From: JAKPQD01 sp029572965
GTDB taxonomy: Bacteria; Bacteroidota; Bacteroidia; Bacteroidales; DTGW01
Direction of reading: 5' to 3'
NCBI GenBank assembly: GCA_035374585.1
Contig: DAOSPF010000010.1
Location: forward strand, 1 to 64,000
Length of the DNA stretch: 64,000 nucleotides
Position 1 is the stretch's first letter; every line of letters begins with the position of its first letter. The notes beneath the pieces are model-generated. The model saw only the letters and a program-made list of their open reading frames with translations. It was not told the origin of the DNA and ran no database searches. Made by a program: the position numbers and the translations under genes. Shown here one piece after another: positions 34,400-42,689 of the stretch.

Positions 34400-34528
34400 A
34401 TTAAATCATTAAATGAAAATATAACGCATTGGTCGGCGAAAAATTTTAGCCAACAAAACTAAAAAAGCTTTTTGCTTTTTAACGGCGAAAATACAGGATT
34501 TTTCTAATTTTAACGCAAATAAAAAAAT

Positions 34529-36166
34529 ATGTTTCAGGCTTTAAAACACCCATTTTTCTTACTTTTTGCAATACTTCTCACAGGGTGTAACACATTCAGC
34601 CCTAATCACAACAACATCATACGGTACAACGAGTCTAAAGGCATACCGACACTCGACCCGGCTTATGCCCGCAATTACCCGGCCATATTAGCTGTTGTTC
34701 AATTGTACAATGGGCTGCTACAACTCGACGACTCTCTCAATATCAAACCTTGCATAGCAAAGAAGTATGTTATTTCTGAAAATGGAACAGTTTATACATT
34801 TACTCTCCGCAATGATGTTTTTTTTCACGACAGCCCTTTGTTTGCCCAGGGTAAAGGAAGAAAAGTCACAGCCTCCGACTTTATTTACAGCTTTTTACGT
34901 GTCATGAACAAAACAACAGCCTCGCCAGGCTCATGGGTTTTCAATGGTATTGATACAACAAAGGCCAATCATGGATTTGAAGCTACAAATGACACCACAC
35001 TAAAGATTTACCTGAAAGTTCCCAATGCCAGCTTTGCTGGTATCCTCACCAATTCTTATTGTTTTGTTGTCCCACATGAGGTAGTCGATTATTATAAAAA
35101 AGATTTTGGCACACACCCTGTCGGAACAGGGGCTTTCAAGCTAAAACTCTGGCAGGATGGCGAAAAACTCGTTTTACTAAAAAACCCTTCTTATTTCGAA
35201 ACAGACAAATCTGGAAAACACCTTCCTTACCTTGATGGTATTTCTATTTCCTTTGTTGCAGACAAACAATCAGAATTCATGATGTTTATCAAAGGAAATA
35301 TCGATTTTATTATTGGCGTAAACGCTTCGTTTAAAGACGAACTTATCAATATGGAAGGAAATATCAGAAAAGAATATAAAAACCGCTTTTACATGCTCAA
35401 ATGTCCTTATTTAAATACCGAATACCTCGGCTTTCAACTTGATAACAATTTACCGGCCTTTAAAAACTCTCCCTTACACAATCTTTATATCAGGCAGGCC
35501 ATAAATATGGCCATAGACCGAAAGAATATGATACAATACCTCCGCAACAACCTGGGATACCCCGCTGAGTATGGTTTCACGCCAAACGGCATGCCTGACT
35601 TTGAAAAAATGAAAACAAAAGGATTTTACCACAACCCTGACTCAGCTATGAAGCTCCTTGCTAAGGCCGGTTTTCCTCAGGGTGCAGGACTAAAGCCTTT
35701 CAAACTTTTCACCTCATCAGATTATCTTGACCTCTGCGAATTTATCCAACACGAACTCGAAAAAATAAATATAACATGCAACATAGAAGTTACTAATGGC
35801 CTTGCATTCAGAGATATGATAGCCAACAACAAAATGGAAATGTTCCGTGCTTCATGGATTGCAGATTATCCAGACCCTGAAAACTACTTATCGCTCTTTT
35901 ATTCCAAAAACTTCTCTCCCGCAGGCTCTAACTACACCCATTTTTCAGATGAAAGCTACGACCTTCTTTACGAAAAGGCACTTAAAACTGTAAATTTGAA
36001 CGAAAGGTATTTGCTATACCGCCAGATGGACAGCCTGATCATTGCCAATGCCGCCATTGTACCACTTTTTTACGATGTAGCTGTCAAAATTGCCCACAAA
36101 AAAATCCAAGGCCTGAGCAATAACCCTCTTAACCTCATCCAGCTTAAATACGCTTCAAAACAATAA
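34529..36166 (+). CDS. Family-5 peptide/nickel-type ABC substrate-binding lipoprotein
   Basis: A 545-residue extracellular solute-binding protein family 5 member. The signal peptide ends in AILLTGC (lipobox; Cys at about residue 20). Family features are the domain-entry IPTLDPAYARNYPAILAVVQ, VYTFTLRNDVFFHDSP, VGTGAFKLKLWQDGEKLVL, and the C-terminal FRASWIADYPDPENYLSLFY. These proteins bring oligopeptides to an ABC permease. No permease genes flank it, as is common for solitary DppA-like lipoproteins in Bacteroidota. Confidence 0.93.
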   Translation: MFQALKHPFFLLFAILLTGCNTFSPNHNNIIRYNESKGIPTLDPAYARNYPAILAVVQLYNGLLQLDDSLNIKPCIAKKYVISENGTVYTFTLRNDVFFHDSPLFAQGKGRKVTASDFIYSFLRVMNKTTASPGSWVFNGIDTTKANHGFEATNDTTLKIYLKVPNASFAGILTNSYCFVVPHEVVDYYKKDFGTHPVGTGAFKLKLWQDGEKLVLLKNPSYFETDKSGKHLPYLDGISISFVADKQSEFMMFIKGNIDFIIGVNASFKDELINMEGNIRKEYKNRFYMLKCPYLNTEYLGFQLDNNLPAFKNSPLHNLYIRQAINMAIDRKNMIQYLRNNLGYPAEYGFTPNGMPDFEKMKTKGFYHNPDSAMKLLAKAGFPQGAGLKPFKLFTSSDYLDLCEFIQHELEKINITCNIEVTNGLAFRDMIANNKMEMFRASWIADYPDPENYLSLFYSKNFSPAGSNYTHFSDESYDLLYEKALKTVNLNERYLLYRQMDSLIIANAAIVPLFYDVAVKIAHKKIQGLSNNPLNLIQLKYASKQ

Positions 36167-36604
36167 AAACCTGAATAATGTTTTTAGAAATTAAAACAAT
36201 TTCTTAGGCTTATATTTTGAGCATTTTTCATTTAAACTTTCTAAAACGATGTCAATTATTGCACAAAAATTTTCTAAGTCAAAAATCCACCTCATTTTTT
36301 TATCTTTTTAATATTCAAGCAGCAGGTAATACTTTTTTGGTTAAAAATAAAGCCCACATTTTACAAGGGTTGGAAATAATAAACAAATTATCAAACATCG
36401 TAATTTATTCATATTAAAAAACTTACAAGAAAAATTCTCACAGCATTGATTTTCAATCATTTACTTTTACTAATATCTATTAAAAATAGTCTAAAATAAT
36501 TTTGGAAAGTGGGTAACATTCGCATTAAAATTGCGTAGAAACACCCATAACCCAAACCTAATTTTGTTAAACTAAACCAAGTATTACCTAAAAACCAGGG
36601 AATT
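36167..36604. other. AT-rich gene-free spacer
   Basis: No supported gene, strong hairpin or repeat is seen here. A 66-codon open frame at 36217-36417 is rich in Phe/Asn/Lys because of base composition and lacks family similarity. The promoter of the gene at 36605 should lie near 36480-36590. Confidence 0.6.
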
Positions 36605-37411
36605 ATGTACAAAAAAGTATGGACAAAGTGTCACGAAGCCATCTGCAGCATCAATTTTTTTAGTGAAAAAGGCATCCGCTTCGATTCTGTTACCGGTTTT
36701 AAATATGGCCGGTATATCATCACAGGAAGCCAGGTCTATAAAATGAATAAGGCCCGTGAAGTACAAATTACATTTTTTCAATCAGACGGACTCTCTACAA
36801 AAGCCCAGGTAAAAATTACCTGGAAAGATTTCAGTTCACGATTGGTTAAAGGCTTAAACGAAAATGTTTCGGACTTTACTTTTATTGACATGAACTTTCC
36901 TCAGTTTGACAACATCCCTTCACTTCAATTAAGAAATGGAGGAGTTGTTGCCATTGGAACAGAAGTAGCCTTAATAGGACATCAATTTGACCACAACAAC
37001 TTATGTTTAAAAAAAGGCATCGTTTCTTCCAATGTAAAAAAGAACGGGTTAAACTATATCCAGATAGACTCATCTTTAGAAAAGGGCTATGCCGGAGCCC
37101 CTGTCATCATTCCTGATACAGGAGAAGTGGCAGGATTGTTAGGACACAGGCTAAACGCTATCTCTGAAAGCAGAAAACAAATGATGGATATCATCAATAA
37201 CAACCTCGAACTGCTAAAAGAAACCGAAAATAAAATACACTTTAACAACATTGACCCAATCCAGGTTCTTATTGCCAACCAAAATCAAATCAAACGGCTT
37301 GCGCAAGAATTGTACAAAACAGCTTCCATTAATTACGGCTTAGCTATTGAAATTAGCCAGGTAGCTGAATATATTGATATTGAACAGATTGAAAATGTAG
37401 AATACAGGTGA
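36605..37411 (+). CDS. Trypsin-like-fold protein with lost catalytic residues (pseudoprotease)
   Basis: A 268-residue protein whose first 190 residues follow the HtrA/trypsin-like pattern: EAICSINFF, GFKYGRYIITGSQVY, VSDFTFIDM, KKGIVSS and EKGYAGAPVIIPDTGEVAGLLG. Aligned by these landmarks, the catalytic His is Q43, the Asp position is D90, and the catalytic Ser of G-N-S-G-G-P is A163 (G-Y-A-G-A-P). Two of three catalytic residues are therefore missing, so it is probably a binding or regulatory protein. There is no signal peptide, so it seems cytoplasmic. The last 75 residues are helical. It is monocistronic, with a terminator at 37441-37474. Confidence 0.7.
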   Translation: MYKKVWTKCHEAICSINFFSEKGIRFDSVTGFKYGRYIITGSQVYKMNKAREVQITFFQSDGLSTKAQVKITWKDFSSRLVKGLNENVSDFTFIDMNFPQFDNIPSLQLRNGGVVAIGTEVALIGHQFDHNNLCLKKGIVSSNVKKNGLNYIQIDSSLEKGYAGAPVIIPDTGEVAGLLGHRLNAISESRKQMMDIINNNLELLKETENKIHFNNIDPIQVLIANQNQIKRLAQELYKTASINYGLAIEISQVAEYIDIEQIENVEYR

Positions 37412-37440
37412 AACTCAACCCCTACCCTAGTATGAAACGA

Positions 37441-37474
37441 AACGCTTTGCTAAAAAATAGCAAGGCGTTTTTTA
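37441..37474 (+). terminator. Intrinsic terminator
   Basis: AACGCTTTGCTA pairs with TAGCAAGGCGTT (one G-T type wobble), followed by TTTTATT. It ends the gene at 36605. Confidence 0.9.
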
Positions 37475-37596
37475 TTGTTCTATACCCTCAAAAAGCATAA
37501 TATACTTTGTTTTATAAGCTTCAGAATTGACAGTCACAAAAAAAGCCTCCCCAATTTATCCAAATCCGGAAGGCCCCATTTGCATATTCTATTTTC

Positions 37597-38631
37597 TTAC
37601 CTTATTACAGTAATAGTACCATAGAAAGCTTGGTTACGTTTATCGTTGAGCTTGATAATATAAAAATAACTATCCATTGCAGCAATTTTGCCCGATTGTT
37701 GGTTCTTCCCGTCCCATGGTACAGGGTAACCTTTGGCTGATTTAAACACAATCCTGCCCCAACGATCGTATATTTCAACAGTGGCATTAGGAAATTCCAA
37801 ATTTAAACCAGGAATATCCCAAACGTCATTATGGCCATCATTACCAGGTGTTATTACAGTAAGGATCTTCGAAGCGTCAAATGAAACATTACAAGCCAAA
37901 ATTCGAATAGTATCATAACCTGTACACCCATAAACATTAGTAACAGCAACAGAATACAAACGCTCGCCAGGAGTTATCTCAATCTCCTCGGTGTTTAACG
38001 GAAACCCATCAGGGCCATTTAAATTCCATTGATATGTTGCACCCTCATTATAAGCATTTAGCCTTAAAGAACCTTTACATAGTATTGTATCATTACCCAA
38101 ATTTACCACAGGCAATGGGTGGTACGAAACTACAATAGTATCTTGTTTCGAACAATTGTATTCATTAGTAACTTTGGCCCATACCGTTTGAGCTGAATTC
38201 ACAAGAAACCAACTATTGGTAGAGTGATCAGACCACTCTACAGCTTTAAAACCTTCAACTACCTCAATTGTACGTTGTTCGCCATCACAAAGCTTCAAAG
38301 TATCATCTGTAATGTTGTCGAATATATTTTTAGGTGTAGGGTTGATCTCCACCTGAAGTTCTTTCCAATTTGTAAAACACCCGTTCAGTTCGCCGTAAAC
38401 CGATAGCTTACGAAAACCAGATGTGTTCCATGATACATAAATAGTATCATTCAGCGTGTCAGCTGTAGCAAAAACTCCACCTTCAGCACGCCAGTGAAAA
38501 AGCATACCATCTGGACCACTAACATTGTAACGCATAGCAGTGCCTTTTTCGCATACCTTTTGTATTTGCTGCGCCTGAGAAGTTGCAGCTAATGTAAGCA
38601 ATGTAATTAATATGTTTATTATCTTTCTCAA
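37597..38631 (-). CDS. PKD-like secreted protein with T9SS type-B (gliding motility-associated) C-terminal domain
   Basis: A 344-residue secreted protein. Signal peptide about 1-20 (LAATSQAQ). The first domain (about 25-115) is the PKD-like domain shared with the four genes upstream: [25 protein letters not shown] and NGC. Two further Ig-like domains follow. The last 85 residues are the type-B T9SS sorting domain, with [43 protein letters not shown] and ending YGTITVIR. It is exported by Sec, then by T9SS, probably to the cell surface. It is the last gene of the surface locus, 3 nt after the preceding gene. Confidence 0.92.
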   Translation of the reverse strand: MRKIINILITLLTLAATSQAQQIQKVCEKGTAMRYNVSGPDGMLFHWRAEGGVFATADTLNDTIYVSWNTSGFRKLSVYGELNGCFTNWKELQVEINPTPKNIFDNITDDTLKLCDGEQRTIEVVEGFKAVEWSDHSTNSWFLVNSAQTVWAKVTNEYNCSKQDTIVVSYHPLPVVNLGNDTILCKGSLRLNAYNEGATYQWNLNGPDGFPLNTEEIEITPGERLYSVAVTNVYGCTGYDTIRILACNVSFDASKILTVITPGNDGHNDVWDIPGLNLEFPNATVEIYDRWGRIVFKSAKGYPVPWDGKNQQSGKIAAMDSYFYIIKLNDKRNQAFYGTITVIR

Positions 38632-38634
38632 AGC

Positions 38635-39318
38635 TTACTTTTCATAATTAATATCACCAATAGAAGGTACATCCTGAATATCAATCCTCATGGTTGGTAT
38701 CTTTGGTGAAGTTGAATAATCCACCTGATAACTGTACCCTTCTTTATAATATAGCATGGTAATCCGAACATAGTGGGTTCCCACACTTAAACCCTGAATG
38801 TTTACCGTCAGTACCCCATTATACTTGTTGTATGGAAACGAAGATTGTACAGGGCCATTGTCAATACGGTATTTGAATAAATACGACTCGCCATCTTTCA
38901 GCACATCGCCATCAAAATAAACAGGAAGCTCTAAATATCCCGTAACTGGTTTTACATCCGAAGGAGGACAGATATTGACCGACTCCTGGCTGAAATGAAC
39001 CTGACCTCCACCAATAGTAGGGTCTTCTTTAGCTTCAATAATAGCATTAAAAGGTTCTCCTGAACAAACTCCATCAAAAGGAATGACAGACAACTGATAA
39101 TTACCTACTGCCCATTTTTTGGGCAAACTATCCGTTTTAACTTCTTCAATAGTATCATTATCAAGAATCCACATAAAATTATCAGCTGTAGCAGATCCGA
39201 CCCTCAAGGTTTTATTTCCTTCCTTGATAGTCAAATGCTTTTCCTGTGCTACAACTCCCGTAAAAGACAGTGTTAGCATCACAAGCCAAATAATAATATG
39301 TAGTTTATTGTTTCTCAA
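38635..39318 (-). CDS. Secreted two-domain protein of the surface locus (paralogue 4)
   Basis: A 227-residue protein with signal peptide (LTLSFTGVVAQ). Residues 28-95 form a divergent PKD-like domain with FMWILDNDTIEE and FDGVCSG. The second domain starts at SQESVNICPPSDVKPVTGY and contains YLFKYRIDNGPVQ. It ends VPSIGDINYEK, a variant of the P-x-I-x-x-I end of its neighbours. There is no T9SS sorting domain and no lipobox. A hairpin lies in the 67-nt gap to the gene upstream of it. No known family. Confidence 0.75.
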   Translation of the reverse strand: MRNNKLHIIIWLVMLTLSFTGVVAQEKHLTIKEGNKTLRVGSATADNFMWILDNDTIEEVKTDSLPKKWAVGNYQLSVIPFDGVCSGEPFNAIIEAKEDPTIGGGQVHFSQESVNICPPSDVKPVTGYLELPVYFDGDVLKDGESYLFKYRIDNGPVQSSFPYNKYNGVLTVNIQGLSVGTHYVRITMLYYKEGYSYQVDYSTSPKIPTMRIDIQDVPSIGDINYEK

Positions 39319-39333
39319 TTTAGTTTTATATAA

Positions 39334-39360
39334 CCCTGCCGATGTTTCAGACCGGCAGGG
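39334..39360 (-). terminator. Intercistronic hairpin within the surface locus
   Basis: CCCTGCCG and CGGCAGGG form a perfect 8-bp stem with an 11-nt loop. It lies between the genes at 39386 and 38635. The downstream bases on the minus strand are TTATATAAAA, without a clean T-run, so partial termination or mRNA stabilisation is as likely as full termination. Confidence 0.5.
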
Positions 39361-39385
39361 CTTTAATCCTTAGTATCTTTAAATA

Positions 39386-40060
39386 TTAGAAAATATTACT
39401 AATTTCAGGAGCAGTAGTTACATTGATTGTATGAGTTGGTTCTGTACCAGCAGAAAACAATGAGGTAGTTCCACTTTCACCTGTAATGCTGATAATTCTG
39501 ATTGTATGAGCCCCAGCCTGAGCATTAGTAAAAGCTGTCGCTGCATCAAGAGAACAACTTGTTTTAGCTTCTTCAAATGAAATAGAAACAGCTGCACCAT
39601 TATCAATAGTATAACTAATACCAGTTACATTACCACCAGTAAAATTAACAACTGTAGCAGCAGCATCACCACCTGTAGGGTTTGTTGTAGTCTGAGGACA
39701 CACAGTTTGAGATGCATCCGCAAAAGTTGCACCAAATGTCAATGTAGTTACAACATTAATAGTAGCAGTACGGTTATCTCCAGAACAACCATTAGCAGTT
39801 CCATAAACAGTCAAATTGCCAGTACTTGGAGCGGCTCCAAAAGTAACATTAACAGTATTTGCAGTTATTGCATTAACTGCAGCGCTATTAGTAATACCAG
39901 CACCAGAAGCGTTCCAGGTATAAGTTACAGGGTCAGTAATCCCATTGGTCAAGTTTACTGAGAAATCACGGTTTGTATTTTGTAAAACTTCTATCTGAGC
40001 CATCAATCCAGAAGCAAATACAAACACAGCTATTGCACTAAATAAAATTCTTGTTTTCAT
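39386..40060 (-). CDS. Secreted two-domain protein of the surface locus (paralogue 3)
   Basis: A 224-residue protein with signal peptide (FVFASGLMAQ). The PKD-like first domain has YTWNASGAG, VNVTFGAAPSTGNLTVYG and NGC. The second domain begins SQTVCPQTTTNPTGGDAAA and has ISYTIDNGAAVSIS. The sequence is rich in Thr, Ala, Asn and Gly, as usual for surface proteins. It ends in TAPEISNIF, with no sorting domain. It is clearly related to the gene at 40096 (shared CP...TNPTGGD core). Confidence 0.78.
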   Translation of the reverse strand: MKTRILFSAIAVFVFASGLMAQIEVLQNTNRDFSVNLTNGITDPVTYTWNASGAGITNSAAVNAITANTVNVTFGAAPSTGNLTVYGTANGCSGDNRTATINVVTTLTFGATFADASQTVCPQTTTNPTGGDAAATVVNFTGGNVTGISYTIDNGAAVSISFEEAKTSCSLDAATAFTNAQAGAHTIRIISITGESGTTSLFSAGTEPTHTINVTTAPEISNIF

Positions 40061-40095
40061 ATTGTTGCATTTTAATTGTTTACTATTTATTTCAA

Positions 40096-40758
40096 TTAAT
40101 ATGAGATTGGTGAAGTTTCAGGTGAAGAGTAAATTGTTACATTTTGAGAAGGCAATGTTGATGGAACATAATTTACTCCATTTACTGTATATGATGTAAT
40201 TCTAATCTCACGTGTTATGTTTGACCCAGAAGTATTAGTAAAACTTTCATCAAAAGTAACAGTAGGTGTTAGTGTAGTAAGAGTCCCAGAAACACTATTA
40301 CTTGAAACAAATGTAGCTCCATTATAGATAGAATAATATACTTCATAAGTTTGACCAACAGTAGCTCCTGTAAAGGTAAGAGTTGAAATTGGGTCGCCAC
40401 CAGTTGGTTGGTTTGTATCCTGATAAGGACAGATAGATGAAATAGCACCCATTGTCAATGTTACTGGTAAAGTATTTGAAACTGTAACATTAAGAGATCT
40501 TGTAGGGCCATTACAAGAATTGCTACTAATCCCATAAACATTAACAGTGAAAGTACCCACTGTACTCCATGTATATCTCATGGTATCAGAATTAGAAGAC
40601 TGAACAGTCCCACTAACATCCCAGTGAAAGGTTGAGGAACCAGTACCACCAGTTTTATAAGTAACAGAAGCTCCAGTTTGAACTGTTTGTTGTGCATTAG
40701 CACTTTGGTTTATGAAGGCAATTGCTGCAACTGCCAAACATGAAAGTAAAATTTTTCT
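40096..40758 (-). CDS. Secreted two-domain protein of the surface locus (paralogue 2)
   Basis: A 220-residue protein from Met at 40758 (MRKILLSCLAVAAIAF); the frame extends 9 codons further upstream, but this Met gives a normal signal peptide ending SANAQ. The PKD-like domain has STFHWDVSG, YTWSTVGTFTVNVYG and NSC. The second domain starts SSICPYQDTNQPTGGDP and has YYSIYNGATF. It ends SSPETSPISY, the same ending as the next paralogue. No sorting domain. Spacings to both neighbours are short (about 35 nt). Confidence 0.78.
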   Translation of the reverse strand, partial: RKILLSCLAVAAIAFINQSANAQQTVQTGASVTYKTGGTGSSTFHWDVSGTVQSSNSDTMRYTWSTVGTFTVNVYGISSNSCNGPTRSLNVTVSNTLPVTLTMGAISSICPYQDTNQPTGGDPISTLTFTGATVGQTYEVYYSIYNGATFVSSNSVSGTLTTLTPTVTFDESFTNTSGSNITREIRITSYTVNGVNYVPSTLPSQNVTIYSSPETSPISY

Positions 40759-40792
40759 CATCGTTTTATTAAATTTTTTGTTCATAATTTCA

Positions 40793-41503
40793 TTAGTAAC
40801 TTATAGGTTCAGTAACAGGTGTCCCCAATACTGTATATATATGTGTATTTTGTGCATCAATAGTCATAATAGCCCCGTGGCTTGTTGCATTAGTAATAGT
40901 AATGGTTTTAGGTATGTCTGAAGTAGTGGAATTAACCAAAATATCATCTTCACTACCTAAATCAATGCTTGTACCACTGTTTATTGTCCTTGAATGAGAT
41001 GTAGTTGTTGCCCCAACTGTTAATGTATAAGTTATAACAACCGGGTAAACAATATTTCCAGAAAAAGTAAGGTTCAACGTCAGATCAGTGCCAGTAGCCC
41101 CAGAACAATCGTCACTACTGGCAGAAGCAAAAGCTATGTGAGCATTATTAGGCACCACAGCAACTGTATAATTGGTTATATTCCCCGAAGCACAACCTTC
41201 CTGAGATACTTCTTGCACACTTACTGTATAAGTGCCAGATTGGAGCCATGAAACAGCAATAGAATTATCATGGTCAGCTGTACTGTATGAAAAGTTTGTA
41301 CCATTTGATCCACCAGTAATATTCCAATTAAATGTACTGCTGCCAGTTGAAGCATTTTGTGATGTTGTATAATTATAAGATGAACCAGCTACCACAGTAT
41401 GGTTTTGTCCATAAGCATGCCCTACCAACATAGTAGCCATAAACAGTATGGCTGCCACCCTGGTGGTTACATTTTGGACAATATGTAGTAAAAAGTTCAA
41501 CAT
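40793..41503 (-). CDS. Secreted two-domain protein of the surface locus (paralogue 1)
   Basis: A 236-residue protein starting at 41503 (MLNFLLHIVQNVT), 11 nt after the assembly gap. The signal peptide ends GHAYGQ. The PKD-like domain has STFNWNITGGSNG, IAVSWLQSGTYTVSV and EGC. The second domain starts SSDDCSGATGTDLTL and has ITYTLTVGATT. It ends GTPVTEPISY. It is the member closest to the giant-protein side. Because of the gap its distance to the upstream gene is unknown. Confidence 0.75.
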   Translation of the reverse strand: MLNFLLHIVQNVTTRVAAILFMATMLVGHAYGQNHTVVAGSSYNYTTSQNASTGSSTFNWNITGGSNGTNFSYSTADHDNSIAVSWLQSGTYTVSVQEVSQEGCASGNITNYTVAVVPNNAHIAFASASSDDCSGATGTDLTLNLTFSGNIVYPVVITYTLTVGATTTSHSRTINSGTSIDLGSEDDILVNSTTSDIPKTITITNATSHGAIMTIDAQNTHIYTVLGTPVTEPISY

Positions 41504-41514
41504 CAATTTTTTAA

Positions 41515-41614
41515 NNNNNNNNNNNNNNNNNNNNNNNNNNNNNNNNNNNNNNNNNNNNNNNNNNNNNNNNNNNNNNNNNNNNNNNNNNNNNNNNNNNNNN
41601 NNNNNNNNNNNNNN
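41515..41614. other. Assembly gap (100 N)
   Basis: Exactly 100 N, the conventional size for a gap of unknown length. The 3' end of the beta-helix gene at 41615 is lost in it, and further genes could be missing. Confidence 0.99.
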
Positions 41615-42488
41615 CAGTATATACACCGTTTCGGTATAATTGATAAACGATACCACTTGTAGAACCAGCCAATATAACAATCCCTGTTCCATTGCAATAA
41701 TTTGTACCTGAAACTGTGTATGATGTTAATGTTGTACTTCCAAAATATGTACCGTAAATATCAGGGCATCTTACAGAAAAATCTACAAAATCGCCCACCG
41801 GACAATCGGTCGAAGTATTAGGTCCTGTATATGTAGCGTGATTACAAACAGCCTGAGATGGAACAGGAGCAATAAGATTATATGAATTTGTTCCCACATA
41901 CAAATTACCATCTCCATTGTATGAAACCAAATGTCCTTCAAAAGTACCTTGTACTGCAATTACGCCATCAGGTGTAATATTAATATCTCCGGAAGAAGAA
42001 TAGTTACCATGAACAATAAAAGGGCCACCATTTATATTGAGAGTTCCGGCACCAGTCATATTAACATTACCAAAAACCTCAATAAGCTTTGAACAAGCAA
42101 TATTGGCATTTGCTAAATTAAGATTTCCGTATATTTTTATCTGACCTGAACCTTGAGTAGTCATTGCACAGTTGCCATTAATTGAAACATCTCCATAAAT
42201 GGATAACACCCCACTGTTAATTTCAAAATTATACACATTACCATCAGTAACAGTAATATTTGAATTTAAATCGATGTTTTTATCGCCACCTTGCATTCTG
42301 ATTAATACACCGTGCCCTGAGTTAACTATAGGAGGAATATTTCCACCATTCCATGTTGCAGCAGAAGACCAATCGCCAGCAGATGCAGCCTCATAAGTAG
42401 TTTGAGCATTAAATGGCAGATAATAAAATACCATCGTCAAAACGACAATTATCTTTATTTTGAGGGTACTAAAAAACTTATATACCAT
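41615..42488 (-). CDS. Secreted W-module/beta-helix protein, 3' end lost in assembly gap
   Basis: At least 291 residues. A signal peptide ends YLPFNAQ, then AASAGDWSSAATWNGG, the same tryptophan-rich module start seen four times in the giant protein. Short parallel beta-helix repeats follow, such as LSIYGDVSING, IKIYGNLNLANAN and IEVFGNVNMTGAG. After about residue 190 a different Cys-containing domain begins (CNHATYTGPNTSTDCP). It looks like a small relative of the giant protein's repeated units. The remainder is unknown because the frame runs into the gap. Confidence 0.8.
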
Positions 42489-42689
42489 TTGGTAGATACC
42501 TTATAGTTAGTGTAGTGTTCAGCAAATATATTATATTTTTTTCAATAAACTAAACTTTTATAGCAAATTTACACTAACCACAATTTTGAAGTGACTAACA
42601 ACAAATTTTCTTAGATTAAGAATAAAACCAATACGTCAAAGAACTAATTTAATTAGCTAATTTGCCAATTAGCTAATTAGTAAATATTT

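Noticed and set aside
36217..36417. 66-codon frame in the spacer before the pseudoprotease gene
   Set aside because: Phe/Asn/Lys-rich because of AT composition, no start context or neighbour support.
41448..41639. Open frames crossing the N gap
   Set aside because: They are artefacts of translating N as open sequence.
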